Origin: Roseiarcus sp.
GTDB taxonomy: Bacteria; Pseudomonadota; Alphaproteobacteria; Rhizobiales; Beijerinckiaceae
Reading direction: 5' to 3'
Length of the DNA: 11,856 nucleotides
Assembly: GCA_030153205.1 (NCBI GenBank)
Contig: JASLHV010000560.1
Location: 1 to 11,856, forward strand
Part shown: piece by piece, positions 1 to 7,583 of the stretch
Numbering within the stretch: the stretch's first letter is position 1
Layout of the letters: each line of letters begins with the position of its first letter
Program-made: the position numbers and the translations under genes
Notes under the pieces: model-generated
The model's input: the letters and a program-made list of their open reading frames with translations, nothing else
What the model was told of the DNA's origin: nothing
Databases searched by the model: none

Positions 1-1
1 A

Positions 2-1147
2 TTCGCTTTTCTGCCTCCGCCTTTTCCCGCCGGGGGCCATCGCCTTCAATTGGCGGCCCGGAGTGGAGGCGCGCCTGAAACCCTCTCGGACGCCGTCGGC
101 ATTGACGTTCCCGTCACCGCCCTCGCTACAGCGCCAAACCCGCCCCCGATCGCGACCGGCGCGGGGCCGGCGGCTCTTATGGCGAAAAAACGCATCGATG
201 AGCCCGCGCGCCTCACGATCACGCGGCCAGAATCTTCGGGCAAATTCAGAACGCCAGCGCCCCAAATGAAAGCCGCCGCCTCGCCAGGGGATGCGCGCGT
301 TGCTTCCGCCGGCCAGACGCCGACGGGAAGCGCTGAGGCCGCGCCGCGCGTCTCTGTCCTCTCGGTCGAGACCAATGGCGACGGCGGCCTGCAAGCCAAA
401 GGCTCGGCTGATCCGAACGCGCTTGTAAGACTGTATCTCAACAACGTCTTCGTCGCCGAAGCGACGGCGGGCGCGGACGGGCGCTGGTCGCTTACCGTCG
501 AACGCGGCATGACGCCCGGCGCGTACGCCATCCGCGCCGATCAAATCAATGGCGCTAACGGCCTCGTCAGCGCGCGGGCCGAAGTTCCGTTCAATTACCC
601 CGCCCCGCCGTTGGTCGCCGCTAACACGCCGCCGCCGGCCAATGGTTTGCCGCCGTTCAAATCCACGACGCCGCAGATCGCCGTGGCGACTCCGGCGCCC
701 TCTCACGCCGGCGCGACCAGCACGCCGCCCCAAGTACCCGCCGCTGAGCAGGCGCAGAGCGAGAAGCCGATGGTGAGCGGCCCATCGTCGGCGGCCGCCC
801 CCGCCAAGCCGATTGTTCAAGTCCCGAATGCGGCGCCTGCAGGGGCAAACGCCGAAGCGGGCGAAGCGAAAACCGGCGCCGCAACGCCGCAACCGGCGAC
901 GTCCGAGCCCGTTTCCCCAGTCGTTGCGGCGACTCAATCGCCGTCAACGCCAGCCGACGCCGTCGTTGCGGAAGTCCGCACGACGAAAGTCGTGCCCGGG
1001 GACAATCTGTGGGATCTCAGCCAGCGATACTATGGTTGGGGGCCGCATTACCGCACCATCTACGCGGCGAATTCGGGGCAAATCCGCGATCCCGCACTGA
1101 TCTATCCCGACCAAATTTTTGTCGTACCGCAGACGCCGGCGGACTAG
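2..1147 (+). CDS. LysM and Ig-like domain envelope protein, 5' end cut by window
   Basis: The frame is open from base 2 to the TAG at 1145-1147 with no stop. The TTG at 50 is therefore probably internal, and the true start and any membrane anchor lie upstream of the window. Counting from that TTG, residues about 98-184 look like a bacterial Ig-like/beta-sandwich domain (pattern GSADPNALVRLYLNN, then DGRWSLTVE and GAYAIRADQ). Residues about 185-305 are a Pro/Ala/Thr-rich linker. Residues about 311-361 form one C-terminal LysM domain (VVPGDNLWDLSQRYYG, then IYAAN and IYPDQIFVVP). LysM domains bind N-acetylglucosamine chains of peptidoglycan, so a periplasmic or wall-associated role is expected; the exact function is unknown. 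Such Ig-LysM proteins are common in Hyphomicrobiales. The gene converges on the next one with a 14-nt gap. Domain calls are firm; the start is not visible. Confidence 0.85.
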   Translation, partial: FAFLPPPFPAGGHRLQLAARSGGAPETLSDAVGIDVPVTALATAPNPPPIATGAGPAALMAKKRIDEPARLTITRPESSGKFRTPAPQMKAAASPGDARVASAGQTPTGSAEAAPRVSVLSVETNGDGGLQAKGSADPNALVRLYLNNVFVAEATAGADGRWSLTVERGMTPGAYAIRADQINGANGLVSARAEVPFNYPAPPLVAANTPPPANGLPPFKSTTPQIAVATPAPSHAGATSTPPQVPAAEQAQSEKPMVSGPSSAAAPAKPIVQVPNAAPAGANAEAGEAKTGAATPQPATSEPVSPVVAATQSPSTPADAVVAEVRTTKVVPGDNLWDLSQRYYGWGPHYRTIYAANSGQIRDPALIYPDQIFVVPQTPAD

Positions 1148-1161
1148 CCGCCGCGACGAGA

Positions 1162-2007
1162 TTAAGGCGTCGCCGCGATAAGCTCGCTGTCGGCCTCGGT
1201 CATCGTTTCCCCATTGGGGGCGGCGGTGCGCCAATGCGTTTTGACGGCGACGCCGAGCTTCTCGGAAAAGCGGGTTTCGCCGTCAACATTCTGAGCGCCG
1301 CTATTCGAAACGATGCTCATCTTCAAGCGTCGGGCGTCCCACGTGCCGGACGGCAGCTTGATCGAACTGACGCCGAAGTCGACGACATCCAACGTTACGG
1401 CGCTGGTTGTCGACGCCGGCTTTCGACCCGAATTGGTCCATCCAATCGCCGTGACAGTGGTTCGACAGGGAAACGTCGCATGCTGCGAGTCGCCGTTGGG
1501 CGGCAGCGTCTTCAACGGCTCTTCATCGCAATCCATCACATTGGTCACCACCAACGGATCGTCGGCGCTAAGGAGCGTGTCCCCCGCGCTGCTGATGGTC
1601 GGCAGCGAGATGACGCGCTTTTCGACAATGAAATAACGTACCTTCAAGTCGGCGTCCTTCGCCAGCGTCGTGCTGAGATCGTCGGGCACCGGAACGAGGA
1701 TCAATCCGCCGTCCTCGCGGGCGCCGGGCGTGCGGAGCACGTGGGCGCAAAGAGGATCCTCCTCGCGGCCTTTGCAATCGAACAGCATGGCGTCGAGCTT
1801 GATGCTCGCTTCGGCGACGGCGCCGTCCGATGAGATAACCGTATAGGAATAAACTTGGCCGACGGTGGTGGTTTTGCCCGCGCTGCTCATGGTCGTGGTG
1901 ACCAGACGATAAGTCAGTTTCTCGCCCACGGCCGGCGCCAGCCGGCTTTCGTCGGCCTGCGCGGCCACGCTCGCCAGCAACGACAGGACAGAAAATAGAA
2001 ATCGCAT
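1162..2007 (-). CDS. Secreted protein of unknown function with four cysteines
   Basis: I do not recognise the family. The start at 2007 is chosen because GAGGAGG lies just upstream (spacing about 6 nt) and the protein then begins with a clean Sec signal peptide: M-R, a hydrophobic stretch FLFSVLSLLASV, and a likely AQA cleavage site near residue 18. The 51 nt of open frame further upstream code for an Arg-rich stretch and are unlikely to be translated. The product is 281 aa. The mature part has four cysteines (78, 87, 160, 181), enough for two disulfides, and alternating polar/hydrophobic segments that suggest a beta-rich periplasmic or exported protein. There are no membrane helices after the signal peptide and no catalytic motif I can name. 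It is divergent from the TetR gene across an AT-rich region, so shared regulation is possible but not shown. A distant relation to DUF3108-type envelope proteins is conceivable but only a guess. Confidence 0.75.
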   Translation of the reverse strand: MRFLFSVLSLLASVAAQADESRLAPAVGEKLTYRLVTTTMSSAGKTTTVGQVYSYTVISSDGAVAEASIKLDAMLFDCKGREEDPLCAHVLRTPGAREDGGLILVPVPDDLSTTLAKDADLKVRYFIVEKRVISLPTISSAGDTLLSADDPLVVTNVMDCDEEPLKTLPPNGDSQHATFPCRTTVTAIGWTNSGRKPASTTSAVTLDVVDFGVSSIKLPSGTWDARRLKMSIVSNSGAQNVDGETRFSEKLGVAVKTHWRTAAPNGETMTEADSELIAATP

Positions 2008-2107
2008 CGTCGCCTCCTCGCTCGGCGGCCGACGCCGACCTCGCGCACCCAGCATCATTACACAGCGCGCAAGAATCAGCGTCCAGGCGGATAAAATTGA
2101 ATCTATC

Positions 2108-2149
2108 TTGACTTGACGATTGATGACTGATAAAAATCAAAAATCATCA
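2108..2149 (+). promoter_or_regulatory. Promoter and palindromic operator candidate for the TetR-RND operon
   Basis: The stretch is AT-rich in otherwise GC-rich DNA. A -35-like TTGACT (2108-2113) is followed 17 nt later by TAAAAA (2131-2136). A second TTGACG overlaps at 2113-2118. Across the -10 region lies an inverted repeat: outer arms TGATGA (2121-2126) and TCATCA (2144-2149), inner arms TGAT (2128-2131) and ATCA (2136-2139). The two centres differ by about 1.5 bases, so it is imperfect. TetR-family repressors usually bind palindromes that overlap their own promoter, so autorepression of this operon is inferred. The same 159-bp region must also hold the promoter of the divergent gene; I cannot place that one. 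Confidence 0.5.
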
Positions 2150-2166
2150 CTATTCACTAAAAAACT

Positions 2167-2820
2167 ATGAACATTGTCGCCAGATCAACCGCCGAAGAGA
2201 CTCGCGAGCGCATCTTGACGGCCGCCGAGGAGCTTTTCCGTCGGATCGGCTATTACAAAACGACTGTCGGCGACATTGCCCAGGCCTTGGGCATGTCGAG
2301 CGCGAATATTTACCGCTTCTTTCCGTCAAAAAACGCAATCAATGAGGCGCTCTGCGGCAAGCTGCTGAGCGACTTGCTGGCGGCAGCGGTGGCCGCCGCT
2401 GAATCGCCTGGCGCCTCGGGCGAGCGAATCTTCAATCTTATCCTGACGCTCCATCGCCAGCATCGCGACCATCTCACCCATCACGAGCGCGTCCACGAAA
2501 TGGTGATGGTGGCCATGGAGGAGGATTGGGCGTCGATCAAAACGTTCATCGGCGCCTGCAAAGGGCTTGTCGAAAAGCTCATCGTGGAAGGACAAACGAC
2601 GGGCGAATTCGGCCCCGGCGAACCGGCTTTGCTCGCCGAACTCGCTTTCAGCGCCTGCGCTGCGGTTGTCCATCCGATGCTGATCGCCAAATGCGCCGCG
2701 GAAGGGCGTACGAGCGAAGAAATCGACGCGATTGCGCAAGGCGTCATTGCTTTCGCCCTGCGCGCGCTCGCGAGCCATCAACCTTTGCCTGCCCTTAGCC
2801 CTAGCCCGCAATTGCCGTGA
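2167..2820 (+). CDS. TetR/AcrR-family transcriptional repressor
   Basis: A 217-aa one-component regulator. The N-terminal DNA-binding domain (residues about 11-58) has the TetR pattern: TRERILTAAEELF helix, then TTVGDIAQALGMSSANIYRFF as the helix-turn-helix, and the SKNAINEAL helix that follows. The C-terminal two thirds is all-helical ligand-binding and dimerisation sequence with no recognisable ligand signature. The ATG at 2167 is the only plausible start: an in-frame TAA sits at 2158-2160, and no other start codon precedes the DNA-binding helices. There is no Shine-Dalgarno-like sequence before it, which may keep repressor levels low. It lies 13 nt before the RND adaptor gene on the same strand, so it probably represses the whole efflux operon, itself included, until a substrate binds. 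Family assignment is firm; targets and ligand are inferred. Confidence 0.92.
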   Translation: MNIVARSTAEETRERILTAAEELFRRIGYYKTTVGDIAQALGMSSANIYRFFPSKNAINEALCGKLLSDLLAAAVAAAESPGASGERIFNLILTLHRQHRDHLTHHERVHEMVMVAMEEDWASIKTFIGACKGLVEKLIVEGQTTGEFGPGEPALLAELAFSACAAVVHPMLIAKCAAEGRTSEEIDAIAQGVIAFALRALASHQPLPALSPSPQLP

Positions 2821-2833
2821 CGGAGCGTTGATC

Positions 2834-3916
2834 ATGCGTTTACGTTCCCTCGTGTTCGCTTTTACTTCGGCGCTGGCTCTTGCCGGCTGCAATGCGCAGG
2901 GAGAGGTGAAACGGGAAACGCCGCCACGCCCTGTCCTCGTCGCCGAGATTCATTATGCGCCGCGTACCGCGGAGCGGGTCTTGCCCGGCGTCGTCAAGGC
3001 GCGGGTGGAGAGCGATCTCGGCTTTCGCGTCGCCGGCAAGATCGCCCGCCGTCTCGTCGACGCCGGCGCAATCGTGAAGAAGGGCCAGCCGCTCGCGACG
3101 CTCGACGATTCCGATCTCCGTCTGCAGATGGAGCAGGCGGAGGCTGATCTTTCCGCGGCGAAAAGCGCGCGTCAGCAGCAGGAAGCGGACTTCACCCGAA
3201 TCGAAACGCTGCATCATCAAGGCTGGTCGGCGACGGCCGATCTCGACAAAATTAAATCCGCCGCCGATCAGGCGCGCGCGACTTTCACCCGCGCCGAGCG
3301 CGCCGCCACTTTGGCGCGCGACGCGCTCTCCTATGCTACGCTCGAAGCGGATGCCGATGGAACGGTGACCGCAACCCTCGCCGAACCCGGCCAAGTCGTC
3401 GCCGCCGGCGCAGCCGTCGTACGTCTCGCGCATGACGGCGAAAAAGAGGCGATGGTCGCGGCGCCGGAAGCCTTGGTCGAACGCGCGAAGTCAGCCGACG
3501 CCCGAGCGGAATTCTGGGCTTTGCCCGGCCTCTCCGTCAAGGCGCCCTTGCGCATGCTGTCGCCCAATGCCGACCCGACGACTCGTACTTATGAAGCACG
3601 GTATAGTTTGCCTGACGCGCCGTCCTCGGTTGCGCTTGGCATGAGCGTCAGCGTCAGACTCGGCGGCGATGGTCAGAAAATCGCCCGGGCGCCGCTGGGC
3701 TCGATCTTCGATCAAGGCCAAGGCCCGACCGTCTGGACGGTCGATGAAGCGACCGGCGCTATTTCTTCCGTCAAAGTTAGAATCATCGGCTACGACAGCG
3801 AATCCGCTTTCATTGCCGAGGGCGCGCCCGAAGGCTCATTGGTGGTCGCCCTCGGCGCCCAAAAACTCGATCCAAGTCAGAAGGTGCGCGTCGTCCGTCA
3901 TATCGCGGGGCTCTGA
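2834..3916 (+). CDS. RND efflux periplasmic adaptor (membrane fusion) lipoprotein
   Basis: A 360-aa HlyD/AcrA-type adaptor that should bridge the inner-membrane RND pump encoded next and an outer-membrane channel. The start at 2834 is chosen because GGAG lies about 8 nt upstream and because it gives a lipoprotein signal with a lipobox LAGC at Cys19. An in-frame start 102 nt upstream would lie inside the TetR gene and spoil the signal. Order of domains: first half of the lipoyl/barrel-sandwich domain (about 58-92, GFRVAGKIARRLVDAGAIVK), an alpha-helical hairpin (about 95-165, coiled-coil-like, rich in Gln/Ala), the second lipoyl half (about 173-200, ADGTVTATLAEPGQVVAAG), then beta-barrel and membrane-proximal domains. 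Its TGA overlaps the pump's ATG by one base, indicating translational coupling. The substrate is unknown. Confidence 0.93.
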   Translation: MRLRSLVFAFTSALALAGCNAQGEVKRETPPRPVLVAEIHYAPRTAERVLPGVVKARVESDLGFRVAGKIARRLVDAGAIVKKGQPLATLDDSDLRLQMEQAEADLSAAKSARQQQEADFTRIETLHHQGWSATADLDKIKSAADQARATFTRAERAATLARDALSYATLEADADGTVTATLAEPGQVVAAGAAVVRLAHDGEKEAMVAAPEALVERAKSADARAEFWALPGLSVKAPLRMLSPNADPTTRTYEARYSLPDAPSSVALGMSVSVRLGGDGQKIARAPLGSIFDQGQGPTVWTVDEATGAISSVKVRIIGYDSESAFIAEGAPEGSLVVALGAQKLDPSQKVRVVRHIAGL

Positions 3917-6900
3917 TGAGTTCGTTCAATCTCTCTCAATGGGCGATCCGTCGGCCGGCGCTGACGCTTTTCCTGATCATCGCGCTCGGCCTTGGCGGCG
4001 TGCTTGCTTATTTCCAGCTCGGCCGCGCCGAAGATCCGTCTTTCACGATCAAGAACGTCAATGTCAGCGCGAGCTGGCCCGGCGCAACGACCGAGGAAAT
4101 GCAGAACCAGGTCACTGACCGGATCGAAAAGAAGCTGCGCGAGCTCGCCTATTTCGACAAATTGACGACCTATACCAAGCCCGGCTTCGTCTCCATCGGC
4201 GTCGATTTCAAGGATTCCACGCCGGCGCATCTCGTACCGATGTTGTTCCTCGACCTTCGCAAGAAGCTCGGCGACATCAGAGGCGATTTGCCGGCTGGAT
4301 TGATCGGCCCGAATGTCAATGACGAATTCGGCGACGTCGATTCCGTCCTCTACGCCCTCACCGCGGACGGCGCGTCTTACGCAGAACTCAAGCAAGTCGC
4401 TGAGGCGCTACGTCTACGCTTGCAGCACGTTCCGGACGTAACCAAGGTCGATCTTTTCGGCGACCAGGGCGAACGGATATTCGTCGAATTCAGCCACGCC
4501 AAATTGGCCACGCTCGGGGTGTCGACGCAAGCGCTCTTCGATTCGCTCGCCAAACAGAATGCCGTCACGCCGGCCGGCGAATTCCAGACCGAGGGTCAAC
4601 GGATTCCATTGCGGGTCACTGGCGCTTTGCACGGCGTCGAAGCGGTCAAGGAGACGCCTGTCTTCGCCGGCGGACGCACCTTCCGGCTCGGCGACATCGC
4701 CGATGTCACGCACGGCTATGAAGACCCGCCCTCGTACCTTATCCGCTCGCAGGGTCAACCGGCGCTCGAAATCGGCGTCGTCATGCAACGCGGCGCCAAT
4801 ATTCTTGCCCTCGGCAAAAATCTCGATGCCGCCGTCGCCGACTTCGAGACGACGCTGCCGCAAGGCGTCACGATCACGCGCATCGCCGATCAGCCGAAAG
4901 TCGTCAGCGCCGCGGTTTTCGAATTCATGCGCTCTTTCATTGAAGCGCTGATCATCGTGCTCGGCGTCAGCTTCGTCTCGCTCGGCTGGCGTTCCGGTAT
5001 TGTTGTCGCGACATCGGTGCCGCTAGTGCTTGCGATCGTCTTTATCGTAATGGCGCTGATCGGGCTCGACCTTCACCGCATCACACTCGGCGCTTTGATC
5101 ATCGCGCTCGGCCTTCTCGTCGACGATGCGATTATCGCCACCGAGATGATGGTGGTGAAAATGGAGCAAGGCTGGCAGCGCGAACGCGCCGCGTCCTTCG
5201 CTTGGACGTCGACGGCAATGCCTATGCTGACCGGCACGCTGGTGACCGCCATAGGATTCCTGCCGATCGGCCTCGCCAATTCGGCGGTTGGCGAATATGC
5301 CGGCGGCATTTTCTGGGTCGTCGGCATTGCGCTGATCGCGTCATGGTTCGTCGCGGTGATTTTCACGCCGTACCTCGGCTTGAAACTGCTGCCGAATTTC
5401 GCCGGCCGCACGCGGCACGTCGATCCCCACGACATCTATGACACGCGCTTCTATCGCGCCTTCCGCCGCGCGTTGGAATTCTGCGTGCGCCGACCCTTCA
5501 TCGTCATTCTCGCCGTGCTCGGCCTGCTTGCGGCCGGCCTTACCGCCTTCACCCACGTCCAGCAGCAATTCTTCCCGCTCTCCGAACGGCCGGAACTCTT
5601 CTTCGAAATGCGCATGCCGGAAGGGACTTCGATCGATGTGACCTCGAAAGTCGCGCACGAGGGCGAGGCGCTGCTGCAGGGCGATGGTGACGCGCTCTCT
5701 TACACGACCTACATCGGCAAGGGCTCGCCGCGGTTCTGGCTCGGCATCTTGCCGGTTCAACCTAACGAAGCCTTCGCGCAAATCGTCATCGTCTCTAAGG
5801 ACATCGAGGCCCGCGAACGATTGAAGGCGAAGATCGACAAGTCTATCGCCGAGGGCGCGCTTTCCGCCGCACGAGTGCGTGTCGATCGCTTCAATTTCGG
5901 GCCGCCGGTCGGCTTCCCGGTACAGTTCCGGGTCATCGGGCCTGATCCGGCCGAGGTGCGTCAGATCGCTTATCGCGTCCGCAACGTGATGCGCGGAGAC
6001 CCTCGGGTCGTCGATCCCAATCTCGATTGGAACGAAAAAATGCCGTCGATCACGCTCGAGGTCGATCAGGCGCGGGCGCGGGCGCTTGGCCTGACGCCGC
6101 AAGATCTCGCCCAGACGCTGCAGACGATGATCGCCGGCTTCACCGTGACGACCGCACGCGAGGGCGAAGAGAAGGTGGACATCGTCGCGCGCGCCATTCC
6201 TTCCGAACGCGCCGGCCTTGCCGATCTCGACAGCCTGACCGTACTCTCGCATGACGGGCTCGCGGTGCCGCTGTCGCAAGTCGCCCGCGTCAAATATGGG
6301 TCCGAAGAGGCGATTATCTGGCGGCGCAATCGCGACAGTGCGATTACGGTCCGCGCAGATGTCGTCGACGGCGCGCAAGGGCCGGACGTTACCAACGCGA
6401 TCTGGCCGAAGCTCGGCGAAATCCGCGACAACCTCAGCCCGGCCTATCGCATCGAGATCGGCGGCGCGATCGAAGAAGCGCAGAAAGGCAATTCGTCGAT
6501 CTTCGTTCTCTTCCCGATCATGGGCCTCGGCATGCTGGCTCTGCTGATGTTTCAACTGCAGAGTTTCTCGCGCCTCGCCGTGGTTTTCTTCACGGCGCCC
6601 CTCGGGATCATAGGCGCCTCCGTGGCGCTGTTGATCGCTGACCGGCCCTTCGGCTTCGTCGCTCTGCTCGGCCTCATCGCGCTCGCCGGCATGGATATGC
6701 GCAATACGGTCATCCTGGTCGATCAGATCGAGACGGACGTACGAGAACTCGGCCTGACGCGTCGCGAGGCGATCGTCTCGGCGACCGTGCGGCGCGCGCG
6801 GCCCGTGGCTTTGACGGCGCTCGCCGCGATCCTCGCGATGATCCCGCTCTCCGAGAGCGCGTTCTGGGGGCCGATGGCGGTGACGATCATGGGCGGACTG

Positions 6901-7047
6901 TTCGTCGCCACATTCCTGACTCTGTTCTTCCTGCCGGCGATATACGCTCTGTGGTTCCGCAAATCGCTCGGCGAACATTATGCGCCGAAGACAAAGCCCG
7001 AAACCTCTTTTGGCGTGACGCCGGCCTTGGCGCCTGCAGCGGAATAG
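3916..7047 (+). CDS. RND multidrug-type efflux pump, inner-membrane subunit
   Basis: A 1043-aa AcrB-like proton antiporter, full length for the family. TM1 follows the IRRPALTLFL start (residues 10-33). A large periplasmic loop follows, then TM2-6 (about 335-495), a second N-terminal-like half with its own TM segment (526-546), a second periplasmic loop, and TM8-12 (about 860-1015). The proton-relay acidic pair is present in TM4 at Asp403-Asp404 (GLLVDDAI). In TM10 the motif GMDMRN puts Arg929 where AcrB has Lys940. That Arg and the VILVDQIE that follows suit a proteobacterial RND branch separate from AcrB itself, as does the 'LGRAEDPSF' near the N-terminus. It should form a trimer that expels amphiphilic compounds from periplasm or membrane. 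It is coupled to the adaptor gene (TGATG overlap) and followed 20 nt later by a DUF2214 gene. No TolC-like gene is in the window. Substrates cannot be read from sequence. Confidence 0.95.
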   Translation: MSSFNLSQWAIRRPALTLFLIIALGLGGVLAYFQLGRAEDPSFTIKNVNVSASWPGATTEEMQNQVTDRIEKKLRELAYFDKLTTYTKPGFVSIGVDFKDSTPAHLVPMLFLDLRKKLGDIRGDLPAGLIGPNVNDEFGDVDSVLYALTADGASYAELKQVAEALRLRLQHVPDVTKVDLFGDQGERIFVEFSHAKLATLGVSTQALFDSLAKQNAVTPAGEFQTEGQRIPLRVTGALHGVEAVKETPVFAGGRTFRLGDIADVTHGYEDPPSYLIRSQGQPALEIGVVMQRGANILALGKNLDAAVADFETTLPQGVTITRIADQPKVVSAAVFEFMRSFIEALIIVLGVSFVSLGWRSGIVVATSVPLVLAIVFIVMALIGLDLHRITLGALIIALGLLVDDAIIATEMMVVKMEQGWQRERAASFAWTSTAMPMLTGTLVTAIGFLPIGLANSAVGEYAGGIFWVVGIALIASWFVAVIFTPYLGLKLLPNFAGRTRHVDPHDIYDTRFYRAFRRALEFCVRRPFIVILAVLGLLAAGLTAFTHVQQQFFPLSERPELFFEMRMPEGTSIDVTSKVAHEGEALLQGDGDALSYTTYIGKGSPRFWLGILPVQPNEAFAQIVIVSKDIEARERLKAKIDKSIAEGALSAARVRVDRFNFGPPVGFPVQFRVIGPDPAEVRQIAYRVRNVMRGDPRVVDPNLDWNEKMPSITLEVDQARARALGLTPQDLAQTLQTMIAGFTVTTAREGEEKVDIVARAIPSERAGLADLDSLTVLSHDGLAVPLSQVARVKYGSEEAIIWRRNRDSAITVRADVVDGAQGPDVTNAIWPKLGEIRDNLSPAYRIEIGGAIEEAQKGNSSIFVLFPIMGLGMLALLMFQLQSFSRLAVVFFTAPLGIIGASVALLIADRPFGFVALLGLIALAGMDMRNTVILVDQIETDVRELGLTRREAIVSATVRRARPVALTALAAILAMIPLSESAFWGPMAVTIMGGLFVATFLTLFFLPAIYALWFRKSLGEHYAPKTKPETSFGVTPALAPAAE

Positions 7048-7067
7048 GAAAGATCAGGAGGCCGTCG

Positions 7068-7520
7068 ATGTTCATGGATTGGATTCTCGCCTGCCTCCAT
7101 CATCTCGCCGTGTTTTCGCTCGCCGGCATTGTCGCGGCCGAAGTCGCTTTGCTGAGCGGCGCGCTCGACGCTTCCGGCATACGCCGCCTCGCCGGCGTCG
7201 ACGCTTGGTACGGATTGCTCGCCGCGGCTGTGATCATTTTCGGCGTCTCGCGCGTGATCTGGGGCGCGAAGGGCTACGAATATTACATCGCCAATCATGT
7301 CTTCTGGACCAAGATGGCGCTGTTCCTCATTGTCGGGCTGCTTTCAATTCGGCCGACAATGACCTTCCTCGCCTGGAAAAAGCGGCTTAAGGCGGAGCCG
7401 GGTTTTGCACCGCCGGTGGCCGAAGCCGCGCGCATGCGGACTTATCTCTGGATCGAAGCCGGTATCTTCTTATGCATCCCGATCGCCGCCGCAGCGATGG
7501 CGCGCGGGTACGGAATCTAG
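7068..7520 (+). CDS. DUF2214 family membrane protein
   Basis: A 150-aa integral membrane protein. The ATG at 7068 is preceded by a perfect AGGAGG (7056-7061) at 6-nt spacing, so the start is well supported. Four hydrophobic segments are visible (about 5-28, 47-65, 78-95, 125-145). The N-terminal pattern LACLHHLAVFSLAGIVAAE, with a His-His pair in TM1 (residues 11-12), matches what I know of DUF2214, a family of small bacterial membrane proteins without known function. Histidines and acidic residues inside or next to helices (HH, E25, H77) leave room for heme or metal binding, but this is speculation. It starts 20 nt after the RND pump gene on the same strand and is probably co-transcribed with it under TetR control. 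It converges on trmD with 63 nt between stops. Confidence 0.8.
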   Translation: MFMDWILACLHHLAVFSLAGIVAAEVALLSGALDASGIRRLAGVDAWYGLLAAAVIIFGVSRVIWGAKGYEYYIANHVFWTKMALFLIVGLLSIRPTMTFLAWKKRLKAEPGFAPPVAEAARMRTYLWIEAGIFLCIPIAAAAMARGYGI

Positions 7521-7539
7521 GGACCGATGGCAGGGACCG

Positions 7540-7563
7540 GCGCCGCGGCTAATTTGCCGGCGC
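7540..7563. terminator. Hairpin between convergent genes, possible two-way terminator
   Basis: Between the stop of the DUF2214 gene and the stop of trmD lies a GC-rich hairpin. GCGCC (7540-7544) pairs with GGCGC (7559-7563) and GGC (7547-7549) with GCC (7556-7558), with a 2-nt bulge and a 6-nt loop. No T-run follows directly in either direction; TTTT comes only at 7573-7576. It could help end transcription from both sides, but in such GC-rich DNA it may be chance. Confidence 0.3.
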
Positions 7564-7583
7564 TCGAGAGTCCTTTTACGACA

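Noticed and set aside
1153..1173. GCGACG/CGTCGC hairpin between the convergent LysM and secreted-protein genes
   Set aside because: A 6-bp stem with a 9-nt loop and no T-run is expected by chance in such GC-rich DNA.
1009..1833. A 274-codon + strand frame across the LysM 3' end and the secreted-protein gene
   Set aside because: It overlaps two genes with far better evidence, has Arg-rich low-information sequence and no ribosome site.
2732..2833. A longer RND adaptor starting inside the TetR gene
   Set aside because: It would hide the lipoprotein signal peptide; the ATG at 2834 has a GGAG site and a proper lipobox.
5341..6978. A 545-codon open frame on the - strand opposite the RND pump gene
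   Set aside because: It is antisense to a clearly coding gene, its product is rich in Arg, Asp and Glu without domain pattern, and it arises from GC-rich codon bias.
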